A DNA stretch of 64,000 bases from Hyalella azteca (lineage: Eukaryota > Arthropoda > Malacostraca > Amphipoda > Hyalellidae): positions 1 through 64,000 of the forward strand of contig NW_025931515.1 of the NCBI RefSeq assembly GCF_000764305.2, read 5' to 3'. The position numbers were made by a program, and so were the translations under genes. Under the pieces are notes generated by a model. The model was not told where the DNA came from. It saw only the letters and a program-made list of their open reading frames with translations, and did not search any database. Positions 1 to 13,000 of the stretch are shown in pieces (position 1 is the first letter of the stretch; each line of letters starts with the position of its first letter).

Positions 1-824
1 CTGAGATTGCCACAAGGAAATGTGTTTCAGTGGAACTTAAAAACATAGCTTTGCTGTTGTACGAACTTTATTGGCAAGCATTATTCAGTGAAGCTCGCCT
101 TTGTAAATAAAGATAAAAAAGCGAGTGTAGGGAGCAGCAGCAGTAGAAATATACGAAGATTGAGCGGCCGTCTTGTGAAGTTCATGCAACGAACGCTGGC
201 ATTCAGCGGCCGCTGGAGACTGGGCCAGACGCGGGGCGGGCTGAAGCTTTGTGACCAATCGTGCTGGGTTCTCCTGGAACCCTGGGCCAGAGGGAGCTGT
301 CCTGGATGTTTCATATGTTCCCTGATTGGTGGATAAAGGCTTTCTGGATTCCAGGAGGCCGGCTTACCCAGGCCGAGTGGCCGAGAAGTTCCAGTGTAGC
401 AGAAGATAGCGCCTAGGAACCACCGTTCTCGCGGATAATTGACATAATTGTCGCCAGTGATAAAGCAGTGATCAGGTTATTGTCAGGGGACTCATTTATC
501 TCAATAGGTGCTGTTTTTTCGCTATGGCTCCATCATCAAGATTCTAAGAGGCAGTCTAATTGGAAGTTGATAACGGCTAGCAGGTGGAGGCTCGCCGAGC
601 GTTGCAAGCACGGCGCTCGCCGCTAACTTTCATGCCAAACTTTGAAGCTTGAGTTCGGAACAGTGAAAGTTGCGAGGATCTGTGAACTTAGGAAAAATGT
701 TGGGTAAATATTTATCTTTTTAAATATTTAATCAGTGACACCCGAAGCGTAATTTGCACCTGTAGCTTTTTATTAAAATATTTTTGATATCAAAAAGTGG
801 TATTGAAATCAAGTTTAAGTCAAA
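1..824 (+). promoter_or_regulatory. 5' flank and probable 5' UTR of Dll
   Basis: This unique, moderately GC-rich sequence (roughly 130-660) turns AT-rich just before the Dll start codon. An in-frame TAA at 816-818, two codons upstream of ATG 825, supports that ATG as the initiator. No convincing TATA box or initiator could be assigned. A perfect 16-bp palindrome, TTTTTGATATCAAAAA, sits at 781-796. Short open frames on both strands at 81-336 and 820-1020 have no recognisable domains and are ignored. The transcription start is unknown. Calling this stretch promoter plus leader is inferred from position. Confidence 0.5.
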
Positions 825-1038
825 ATGTTGGATCAGGATTTGTTATCGAAGAATGGATTAGGTGACGTGCAGCAGCCACCACCACACCTGGCTTCATACT
901 CTCAGTTCCAGCAATACCAACAAACCATGGCTGGATATAACAACATGGGATATGGCTTCCCTGCAGCCATGTACGCGCAGAATGGCTACGGCTACTCCTT
1001 AGCGGGATATCCACACGCATCCAGTCCTGCGTCTGATG
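825..1038 (+). CDS. Dll: Dll coding exon 1
   Basis: The exon encodes residues 1-71 plus the first base of codon 72, starting [17 protein letters not shown]. It continues into a Gln/Tyr-rich stretch containing [16 protein letters not shown] and [17 protein letters not shown], typical of the region before the homeodomain in Dlx proteins. ATG 825 is chosen because an in-frame stop lies directly upstream and the context (caaaATG) is acceptable. The exon ends in phase 1 at a strong donor, GTGAGT, at 1039-1044. Reading through the donor gives only a short unrelated tail, which supports the splice. Confidence 0.9.
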
Positions 1039-4000
1039 GTGAGTGTCTTATGCATGGCTTATGATGAACATGTCTTATCCCTCACTTATGGTGAGCGAAT
1101 ACTTGTGTTATACCTTACTGATGGTGAATGAATGCTTGTGTTATACCTTACTGATGGTGAATGAATGCTTGTGTTATACCTTACTGATGGTGAATGAATG
1201 CTTATGTCGTACTTAATTTATGGTGAGAGCTTGTTATAATTGCTACCTTGTTGCGTTGTTAGTGACGCTCGTCTAATAGTGATTTGTTGATTGTGTAACC
1301 CTTGCGTTGTGATGAAATAGATGGTGATGCATCATTGTTGGTCGGATGGTCAGTGGTCAGTTGGCTATCGTCCTGGTTCTGGCCAGATGGTCAGAGGCCA
1401 GTAACTAGTTGGCTATCTTTTTGGCCCTGGTCAGATGGTCACAGGCCGCTTCCTGTCTCCCAGTTATGGTCGGTGTTTAGCGACAGTATAATTATCTGTC
1501 GCTCTCGACCAGATGGCTATTGCCAAGTTTGTTATCTTGATTGGATATTCTCCGATGAAAAGTCAGGTGGTTTGTTTGTTAATTTAAATAATTAACCGGA
1601 TTGTTAGTTTTCAGTTGCGCAATTGTATGCGATGTTTCATAAGTGATCAATGATTTTGGTGTACCAGAATAACTTGAAAATATAGCATGGATTATATCCC
1701 TCATATATGGGTGTGATTGAGTATTCAATAATTAGAAATTTTCCAATACTTCATGACTTATCTTTAAATCAGAGTAAAATAATACGTAAACATCGATTAT
1801 TTTAGATTATGATAATATTTACAATTAATTGGCAGTCTAACCCGGCGTTACTCGGGATATTCATTCCTTGCAATTCGACATTCCCGTTATCCTGAATACC
1901 GTTATTCCGAATCTTGTCATTTGTGAGATAGTTAATAATTTTGAAACTTAAAATACCGAAATTAAATAAATAAGCGACCTCACACACCTGAAGCCCAAGA
2001 CTGTCGTTCTAGTCATGTTTAAAAATTCGAAAAAAAACCTTGAACATTTTAACCTGAAATATAATCTCGTCAAAGTAATCATCACCTATTACTTGCAAAT
2101 CGACATTCCGTTTTTCAATACCCAGAATTCTTTGCAAGTGAAATAAAACAGGCAAAATCTTGGCACGATAATTATCCTGGATACGCGCCCCGACAGCCCC
2201 TATATATTTTGTAATACCAGGTTCACAACACCTCAACTTTTGAAAAATGTTATCCTATGCATCAACAATGTCAGTTGGTATTTGTTAAAGTTCAAGTGTT
2301 GTGCGCCTGGAGCCGCAGCTTTTAGGCGCTACTGGTGCGCGTATCCAGGATACTTATCGTGTCGGGATATTGCATATAGGGGCAGTTGGGGCGCGTATCC
2401 AGGATACTTATCGTGTCGGGATATTGTGCTGTTGGGGCGCGTATCCAGGATACTTATCGAGTCCGGATATTACCTGCATCTAAGAATTTATTCATCGTGA
2501 CGAAATAGGAGAGCATCAAATAGTTTAATTTAATTTTTGAATTGGTAAAATGAATTTAATTTATAACGCGTAATATTGTTTTTTCCATATTTTGAAGCGA
2601 TAGTAAAATGGGAGTCCTATCTTCCCCGTTAAATGTGGGTTTTACGTCTTTAATACATTATAATATTTAAAATTTATTAATTTTAATAAGATTAGGATTT
2701 ACGGAAAAGCGATAATTGGATTCCAAAATTACCGGGTGGAGTAATTAATAGCGTCTTTGCAAACTAAAAGGGTTCTCAAAAATAAAATAATTCAATGCAA
2801 TTTAAATTTTATTTACACATTGATTCAATGAATAAAGTTATTTAGCTTCATATATTCTAGTTTTTGGGGATTCAATATTTTAAATGTTTAGGTTGTTTTT
2901 TCAATATTTGGGTTAAAGTATTGTTACTATTGAGGTTAAATTATTTTCACTGTTTAGAATTTTTTATTACTGGAAGTAATTTAGGATTTTAGATCATATT
3001 TACCATCAAACGAAAAATACAGCTGGCAACCAATTATGATAATTAATTAGGCATTGCCATTAGAATTGTAACAGATAAATATCAAACAGTACATTTTCAG
3101 TAATTTTCCGATGTTGACTGAAAATTATATCGAGAAGTCTACATTTTGAGTATTTTTATGTTACCATGTTAAAAATGCGCAGTATTAACCAAGTCTTTGC
3201 TTTCTTAAAATCGTATTTTGGATATTACTCACAGCCGTGGAGGTAATTTTCCATGTTTGTATTTTCTGAAAAAATCCTCAATCGTTATCATTATTTTCCC
3301 AGAAGAATCAAATGAAAATCCAATATCCAGGACAACATTTCTTGACTTCAACATAGCGTTCATAAATTTAGAATAATATTTAGTTATTGTAAGCTTGATT
3401 TCAATAGTTGATACAGAATTAGATTTGGTTACTCTATATGCTTTTTTATTCATATTAATTTTATAGCGTTGAAGTTTTGAATTTGTGAAATAAAATTCAT
3501 GATAATCTTAAAGCAGCTACATGGGTTGTAAATGATCACGTCCAATGAACTCAGAATATTAATGAAATCTCTCACTGATTTATGTAGGTTGTATTTACTC
3601 GCATGAAGCTCTCGCGTCTCATTGCTGTATCATACGCAATACCATACTACATATACAATGAGCCAATATACTTGCTTGAAAGAAATTTTGATTAAATATT
3701 CTAGTGCTTTAAATTAAGTCTGGATTGTCTTCAATTATATGATTGAAATCATTCGTCAAATCCAGAGATTAATGTCACCAGCAGCCGGAAATTTTAGTTG
3801 ACATAATGACATACAGCGGGAAATTGACACTTCGAAATCGAACCTGATTAATATTTATGAAGGTAGTTTATGTAGCTATAGCATACGAATCTACAAATAT
3901 ATACGAATTCGATTCATATCTTCATCGCATGCACTATTACTCATGATAGTGAGTGAACGCGTGGGTAACTGTGGATTGATTCAAAATCCTGTGTGAACGC

Positions 4001-7000
4001 TGTAGTCACTTACACGATACATCTTATATTTCCCAAGCATTCCTTGTAGCTTTCATGTCCAAAGCATCTCTAAAATAATCCTACGTGTCCTCAATTAATA
4101 ATAATAGTATTACTAAATATTCGGCAAAGGTTCATAACATTCCATAATATTTGGAAAAAGAAAAAGTATTCACAGGCATTCCTCGATCAGCACCTCCAAA
4201 ATTTTCCCCTATTCCCTTTCAATTCAAAACTTCCGCGTATATTAAACTATCCCTTAATTCGAATTTCCTATCTAAAACAAATCAAGCATCCGAACATAAA
4301 CAAATATTATTATATACCAGTATTCACAACAAAATATTTCTAAGTTGATGTGATTGCAGCATGCCTGAAACCGCGCCACCCTTCAGTTTCCATTGATTTC
4401 CATGATTAATTGATTGCGTTTGTAGACATTCCGCTACAGTTCATTGCACTACAGCCCATTGCATTACCGTCCATTGCATTACACTTCATTTCATTTCAGT
4501 CTGTTCCGGTACAGTCTATTCCATTGCAGTCAATAATTGCATTACAGATGGACTGAGATGGACAGTTCATTGCACTTCAGTTACTGCATTACCGTCAAGA
4601 ACACTGGACATTAAATGCCTGTCCTTTGCCACTGCATCACCCACTGCACCACTTGGCCACTGAGTTACTGTACCACTGCACCACTGCACCCTGCACCAGT
4701 GAACCACTACACCACTGAGCCAGCAAGCCATACGCCATACATCGATTATGCTTCACGCGAGCGTGTCGCCGGCGTCGCGTATAATACGCTTCCGTGCACG
4801 CAACACTCTGCATACGATTCCCTGCACGCAACACTCTGTATGCGCTACCCTGCACGCAACACTTTGCATACGCTGTCACTATTTTTTGTGTCGGATTAGC
4901 GATATTTTGATATATGTGCTTGAAATGACACGCACATCGTCGAATAAGGGTTTATTTTGTTGAAACAATCCTTAATCGACGTTATTATGACATCAGATGA
5001 CAAGTGGGAAGGCTCACTACTTTATTCGTTCTTTTCTATTCGTTCGGTATTTTGTTGTATGGTCACTATATAGTATTTTTCGAATGTGCTGTGTTGCGCG
5101 CCAAGCGCCGTAAAATAAGGGGCTGTTAGGGCGCGTATCCAGGATACTTATCGTGTCGGGATATTGTACGTTGGGGCTTTTGGAGAGCGTATCTAGGATA
5201 CGTATCGTGTCGGGGTATTTACTGGAAATTTTATTTTGAATGGGTTTATTCCGTGGCATTGAAAAATGGAGAGGAAGGTAAAATTAAAAAATTTAATTTC
5301 TACTTTAGTTAGTTAAACATTATATTCAGAAATAAGATGTTTGTCTCTTTTAAATATTGATAAAATACTTGAATGAGAATTCCGTAGTACTAAATGTTAG
5401 TTTGAATTGGTCCTCGTCAATTACGCCTATTTAATTTAAAAAGAATTGTGGGTTCGAGACCATAGCATTCTCAAATTGCACAGATTTCTATTTATTTATG
5501 TAATCTAGCAAGCCATTAAACTAAATTACCCGGCTTTGTAGGTTCCTGCAATGCTGGTTCTGAGACTACTTCCCACTGCTGCAGTCGTGTCGTGTGTAGG
5601 CGTTCGTGCGTAAGCTGGTGTGTGCGTATCAATTATACGCACTGCCACGGCAACCATGCACCTCCACTCGTTACCGCTGAGCGCTCAATGAATGCGTAAT
5701 GCGTCCGATAGTGCGTAATGCGTACGTTAATGTGTAATGCATGTGTTAGTGCATAATGCGTAAGTTGAAGCGTAATGCATACGTTAATGTTTCATGCGTA
5801 CATTACTGCGCAATGCATACGTTAATGCGTAATGCGTGATTTATTGCGTACTGCATTCATTTAGGTGAAATGCATACGTTAACGCGCAATGCCTTCGTTA
5901 CTGCCTAATGCGTATGGTAATGCCTAATGAGCATGAAAATGCTTAAGGCACATGTTAATGCGTAATGCGCATGTTGATGCGTAATGCGCATGTTGATGCG
6001 TAATGCGCATTTTAATGCGTAATGTATACATTAATGCGTAATGCATGCCTTAATGCGTGATGTATACGTTAATGCGTAATGCATTCCTTAATGCGTAATG
6101 TATCCGTTAATGCGTAATGTATACGTTAATGCGTAATGTATACGTTAATGCGTAATGCATGCCTTAATGCGTAATGCATACGTTAATGCGGAATGCGTGC
6201 ATTAATGCTTAATGCATACGTTAATGTTTATTGCATACTTTAGTTTGTGATGCTTTCGTTTATGCGTCATGCGCATATTAATGCGTAATGCGTCCGATAG
6301 TGCGTAATGCGTATAACGCGTCTACATGATAGACGATGAACGCGTCTACATGATAGATGATGAACGCGTCTACATGATAGATGATGGACGCGTCTACATG
6401 ATAGATGATGAACGCGTCTACATGATATATGGTGAATGCGTCTACGTGATAGGTGATGAACGCGTCTACATGAAACATGGTGAACTCGTCTACATGAAAC
6501 ATGGTGAACTCGTCTACATGATAAGTGGTGAACGCGTTTACGTGATAGTTGGTTAACACGTCTACATGATAGGTGGTGAACGCGTCTACATGAAACATGG
6601 TGAACTCGTCTACATGATAGATGGTGAACGCGTCTACATGATATGTGGTGAACGCGTCCACATGACATGTGATGAACGCGTTTGCATGATATGTGGTGAA
6701 AGCGTCTACATGATATGTGGTGAACGCATTTACATGATATGTGGTGAACGCGTCTACATGACGCGTGGTGTACATGATAGCTCCATACAATGCATCGCGT
6801 GAGTGAACGCTATTTATCTCCCTAGGATCAATAACAACTCTGGCACTCCAATGACTTCAACTCGCAGCGAACGAACAATAGAAGCTCCTCCATACAAACC
6901 CATTCAATTCAGAAAATGTTTTAAACACATTCTTTTCAGGGAATATTTTAAAGATATTCTTTTTACGAAAGGTTCAGACACATTTTGTTCATAGAAAGAT

Positions 7001-10000
7001 ATAGAACAAATTATTTTCAGCAGGTAATTCATACTATAATATTTTAAAAGCGTTCTCTTAATAAAATATTAAGAAGCAATTCTATTCATAAATATTTAGC
7101 CTATTTTCATTGTAAAATTATTTAAACATATTCCTTCATAGAATCTGTCAATCCCAATTTCTTTATTAAGTCATTAAAATTCTTTTATTTGTAAAATCTT
7201 TTAAGCTTATTATCTTCTAACAATCTTTTAAACCCACTATCTTCATAAAATTTTCAAACCCATTTTTATCGTTTAGTCTTTTGAGCCTATGCTATTTATT
7301 GAAAATTTCAAACCCATTATTATTATTAACCCTCTCTAATCCAATGTTATTGGAATTATTATGAACCCAATTTCCGTGTAAAATATCCTAAACGAATCTG
7401 CCTTATTATATCGTTTAAATTCATTTATTTATATAATATTTCACCCTCTTTCTCCTTTTAAAATGTCTTAAAAACTCGTCTCTCAAAAACGCTTTAAAAC
7501 CTATCCTTTTAGCAAAATTTTTTATACTTTGTGAGATTTTTTATAGCATCTGTGAAGTGGAAATCCGAAACGAGTGAAACGGGACTTTAAATTGTGCGAT
7601 GTTTTTTGTATATAAAGATCGTGTGTTAGCAAAACACAAAATCTGAGTTAATAAAACAATCACTCGATGGCCTCATCATGAATGATAGATGAATTCTGTG
7701 TCTTTGTCGCTGTTTGAGTTGGCAAAAAAGTATTAAATCTCGTAGAATTATTTGTTGATACAGATTTTGATGGAGCGTTTGTAAACCAAAGTTTAAATAT
7801 TAGCCCAAGTTGGTTTTTGTACTCCCAGTTAAAACTGGAATTATTTTATGTTTTAGCTGGATTTGTGTTACAGATTTTTTTTCTGGTCCAAAAATTTACT
7901 TTGCAATTTAAAACTATTTTACTTGCAATTTAATCATATTTTACTTGTAACTTAGTAATTTTTTACTTGTAATTTGATACTATTTTATTTGTAATTTAGT
8001 AATATTTTACTATTAATTTAATGATATTTTACTTATTATTTAATAATATTTTACTTGTAATTAAATACCATTTTGCTTTTAATGTAATGCTATCTTTTTT
8101 GTAATTTATTATTATTAAATTTGCAATTTAATACTATTTTACTCTTAATTTAATGCTATTTTACTTGCAATTTAATAATATTTCACTTGAAATTTGATGC
8201 ATTGTATTTGTAATTTAATACAATTTTACTCGTACCTATTATTTTACTTGTAATTTAATACTATTATACCTGTTATTTAATACTAATTTGCCTGTAATTT
8301 ATTACTATTTTACGTATAACTTAATTAATACTATTTCACTTATCATTTAAAACAATTTAACTTGTAATTAAATACTATTTCACTTATAATTTAATACAAT
8401 TTAACTTGTATTCTAATTTGTTCTGAACACGCCTGATATTCCAGCTTATATATTCTACGATGTTTTCTCCTACGTTTCAGTGACGGAGAAGCCGGAGGGG
8501 GGAGAGGTGCGCGTCACAGCTAAGGGCAAAAAGATACGCAAGCCGCGCACCATATACTCAAGTCTTCAACTTCAACAGCTCAACAAGATGTTCCAACGCA
8601 CCCAGTATCTTGCCTTGCCCGAGCGAGCTGAACTCGCAGCTAAACTCGGTCTAACTCAAACTCAGGTGAGCTGTGTTCATTTGCAGGCTGGGTAGGTTGT
8701 GGTGAATGGTAGGCTGGGTAGGCTGTGGTGAATAGTGGGCTGGGTAGGCTGTGGTGAATAGTGGGCTGGGTAGGCTGTGGTGATTGATAGGCTGGGTAGG
8801 CTGTGGTGATGGGTAGGCTGGGTAGGCTGTGGTGAATTTTAGGCTGGGTAGACTGTAGTGAATGGTAGGCTGGATAGGCTGTGGTGAATGATAGGATGTG
8901 TAGGCTGTGAGAGCCGGTAACCACTTTAGCCACTGAGGCTGTTTATTCAGAATATTCACTTAGCCTCTATAGTCTGTATTGACTTCATCGTTGTGTAGTC
9001 TGCACAGCCATTAATTCTATGTAGTCTGTATAGCCATATATGCTATATAGTGTGGATAGTCATTATTGCTGTGTAACCATTAATGCTGTGTAGTCTGTAT
9101 AGCCATTAACACTGTGTGTAGTGCTAGGTACTCCTATTCTGCATGCATTTTACGCTCCAGAATTTTGCTTTAGGATTTCAAGTTCGTTTTCCACGCCTGA
9201 ACGTGCATCCTGGAAGGCTTTTACCTGGCAAGGTGTTCTTTTAGGGATACTTAGACACTTTTGTGTACAAAAACGTGCTCGTGAGGAACATTGAACGGCG
9301 GCACAACACAGCACAATGTGCCCTGTCCTGTGGTGTCATCACAGTTTGTGCCACGCACTGTAGAACATCAAAAAATCGCGTACAAAACTAAAGTGTTTTT
9401 CGGACGTTGATTTATTTTCTATTTATTATAATAGAAAATTATGAAAATTGAAAATTTTATCTGAATTTGTATAAAATGACTACTTTATTTTTTGTATTAT
9501 TGTGTTTTTCATACGGCGTAAATTGCATTACGACCACCGTATAAGTTACTGCCGTCGTATTAGTTTCTGCCACCGTTTTAGTTACGGCCACCGTATAAGT
9601 TACAGCTGCCGTATTAGTTACGGCCACTGTATAATTAAGTTCCAGCTACCGTATAAATTTTTGCCACCGTATTAGTTACGGCCACCGTATAAGTTCCAGT
9701 TACCGCATAAGTTACTGCCACTGTATTATTTACGGCCACTGTATAAGTTTCTGCCACCGTATAAGTTACAGTCACCGTGTGAGTTACGTGTACAATTTAC
9801 ACCCACAGAAACCCGTCTGTTCCTCCGGCGTACAATTTACACCCACAGAAACCCGTCTGTTCCTCCGCCGTACAATTTACACCCACAGAAACCCGTCTGT
9901 TCCTCCGCCGTACAATTTACACCCACAGAAACCGGTCTCCCCCAGAACGGAAACCAGCACTCTGCGGCCGTCATATTCTAAGGTCATAATAACGCTATAG

Positions 10001-13000
10001 CATCGCAGGCAGGAAATGTTCACATCTTAGAAATTCTGAACGCTCATTAATGAACATTCCTAACGGATGACTTATTTATAATGCTTCAAAGCTCTGAATA
10101 TTTTTAAACACTTTAATACTTTAATATTTTTAAACACTTTGAGCCTAAGACGGTGATTGTAATTCAAGTTTTGACTTGTAATACAGGTTAATTGCAAGTC
10201 TTTTTCGTATTTGCATTTTCTTTGCCTGCTGAATTGAAACAACCTCTGATTTAGACATACTATAAATCGTGTACGTTGAATTTGCCATTATTTCGACTGA
10301 CGTTATTTACGATTTAAACTTTAATATGCAGCTGATTAACATTTTTTAACGAAACTTATCAGTGACAAACTTAATCGTTAATGAGCCGTAATGTAGACTA
10401 GCCTTATCGTTACTGATGGCAATCGATTGCGAAACTCATCGTTACCGATTGCCACCGTGAAGTATCTCTATTGTTATCGCCGGTTATCATTAACAAACCT
10501 TATCGCAATCGGGTGTTATCCTTTAACGCTATCGGGTGTTATCGTTAAAGAACTTTATCGCTATCGGGTGTTATCGTTAAAGAACTTTATCGTTATCGGG
10601 TGTTAGCGTTAAAAAGAACTTTATCACTATCGGGTGTTATCGTTAAGGAACTTTATCGTTATCGGGTGTTAGCGTTAAAAAGAACTTTATCACTATCGGG
10701 TGTTATCGTTAAAGAACTTTATCGCTATCGGGTGTTAGCGTTAAAGAACTTTATTGTTATCGAGCATTATTGTAAACGGATAATATCGCTGTCAGCAGTT
10801 ATCGTTAACACACCTTATCGTTACCGACGGTAGCGGCGTCGGTGGTCCGCTTGACGTCGTTATTTCCGCCGCTTGATTTTCAAGCCACGGCATGAGTGGC
10901 TTGAGCCCTTGTGTGCTGAGTGGCATGAGCCCTGCGTACTGAGGGGCATGAGCCCCTGCGTGCTGAGTGGCATGAGCCCCTGCGTGCTGAGTGGCATGAG
11001 CTCTTGTGTGCTGAGTGGCATGAGCCCCTGTGTACTGAGTGGCATGAGCCCCTGTGTGCTGAGTGGCATGAGCCCCTGCGTGCTGAGTGGCATGAGCCCC
11101 TGNNNNNNNNNNNNNNNNNNNNNNNNNNNNNNNNNNNNNNNNNNNNNNNNNNNNNNNNNNNNNNNNNNNNNNNNNNNNNNNNNNNNNNNNNNNNNNNNNN
11201 NNNNNNNNNNNNNNNNNNNNNNNNNNNNNNNNNNNNNNNNNNNNNNNNNNNNNNNNNNNNNNNNNNNATATCCCGACACGATAAGTATCCTGGATACGCG
11301 CCCCAACAGCCCCTATATACAATATCCCGACACGTTAAGTATCCTGGATACGCGCCCCAACAGCCCCTATGTACAATATCCTGACACGATAAGTATCCCT
11401 GTCTCTTATACACATCTAGATGTGTATAAGAGACAGCTTGTGTACTGACTGGCAAGAGCCCCTGCGTGCTGAGTGGCATGAGCCCCTGCGTGCTGAGTGG
11501 CATGAGCCCTTGTGAACTGAGTGGCAAGAGCCCTTGTGTACTGAGTGGCATGAGCCCTTGTGTATTGAGTGGCACGAGCCCTTGTGTACTGAGTGGCAAG
11601 AGCCCTTGTGTACTGAGTGGCATGAGCCCCTGCGTGCTGAGTGGCATGAGCCCTTGTGTACTGAGTGGTATGAGCCCTTGTGTACTGAGTGGCAAGAGCC
11701 CTTGTGTACTGAGTGGCATTAGCCCTTGTGTACTGAGTGGCATGAGCCCTTGTGTGCTGAGTGGCATGAGCCCTTGTGTACTGAGTGGCATGAGTCCTTG
11801 TGTACTCAGTGGCATGAGCCCTTGTGTGCTGAGTGGCATGAGCCCCTGTGTGCTGAGTGGCATGAGCCCTTGTGTGCNTATCGCTGCTGTTATCGCTGCT
11901 GTTATCGCTGCTGTTATCGCTGCTGTTATCGCTGCTGTTATCGCTGCTGTTATCGCTGCTGTTATCGCTGCTGTTATCGCTGCTGTTATCGCTGCTGTTA
12001 TCGCTGCTGTTATCGCTGCTGTTATCGCTGCTGTTATCGCTGCTGTTATCGCTGCTGTTATCGCTGCTGTTATCGCTGCTGTTATCGCTGCTGTTATCGC
12101 TGCTGTTATCGCTGCTGTTATCGCTGCTGTTATCGCTGCTGTTATCGCTGCTGTTATCGCTGCTGTTATCGCTGCTGTTATCGCTGCTGTTATCGCTGCT
12201 GTTATCGCTGCTGTTATCGCTGCTGTTATCGCTGCTGTTATCGCTGCTGTTATCGCTGCTGTTATCGCTGCTGTTATCGCTGCTGTTATCGCTGCTGTTA
12301 TCGCTGCTGTTATCGCTGCTGTTATCGCTGCTGTTATCGCTGCTGTTATCGCTGCTGTTATCGCTGCTGTTATCGCTGCTGTTATCGCTGCTGTTACCGC
12401 TGCTGTTATCGCTGCTGTTATCGCTGCTGTTATCGCTGCAGCTGCAATTAATATTTTTGCTGTTGAAATTGTTGGTGTTTTTTAACGTGCTCGTGCTCTT
12501 TTATGTGCTATTTACGACATTCATATACATATTTCTAGTATTTATGTTAGCAGTGAGTTGCGCGTTCGAGACCGCAACGAGCTGTGAATATTCTGTGATG
12601 TTAGTAGAGTAGATATTAACGATATCTACTTTATTGTCTGCATCATTGATTGTTTTTTTTTTGTTCTGGCCATAATAATGATTCCATTGTATGGGACGGC
12701 GATATTGTGCACGCTTGTGACATTTTTACGGTGACAATATAAACTAGTTGTTTATTTCTTGAATGTTATATATTATTAAATAAATAATTGGTTCTAGCTA
12801 TAATTGGCAGGTTAGCCAGGCTTTGCACGGGGTTGATAGTATTCCTGTAATTTTAGAATATTTTTATCCAGAATCCTGTTAGTAATAACATAAGTAGACT
12901 TTGATTATAAAATAAAGATCTCTTCAATTTCAAATTTTAGATGTAACAGAATTTCCAATAGATTCACATCTCGAAATATGGAAAAAGTTATTTCGTTTAT

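Larger units (their letters stand above)
10890..11877. repeat. 24-bp minisatellite, interrupted by gap and chimeric insert
   Basis: The unit is 24 bp and contains GAGTGGCATGAGCCCTTGTG, with about 9 copies at 10890-11102 and about 18 at 11437-11877. The two halves are the same array. The sequence between them (11103-11436) is a gap plus foreign repeat plus adapter, so the array is probably continuous in the genome. Frames of up to 339 codons running through it are by-products. Confidence 0.9.
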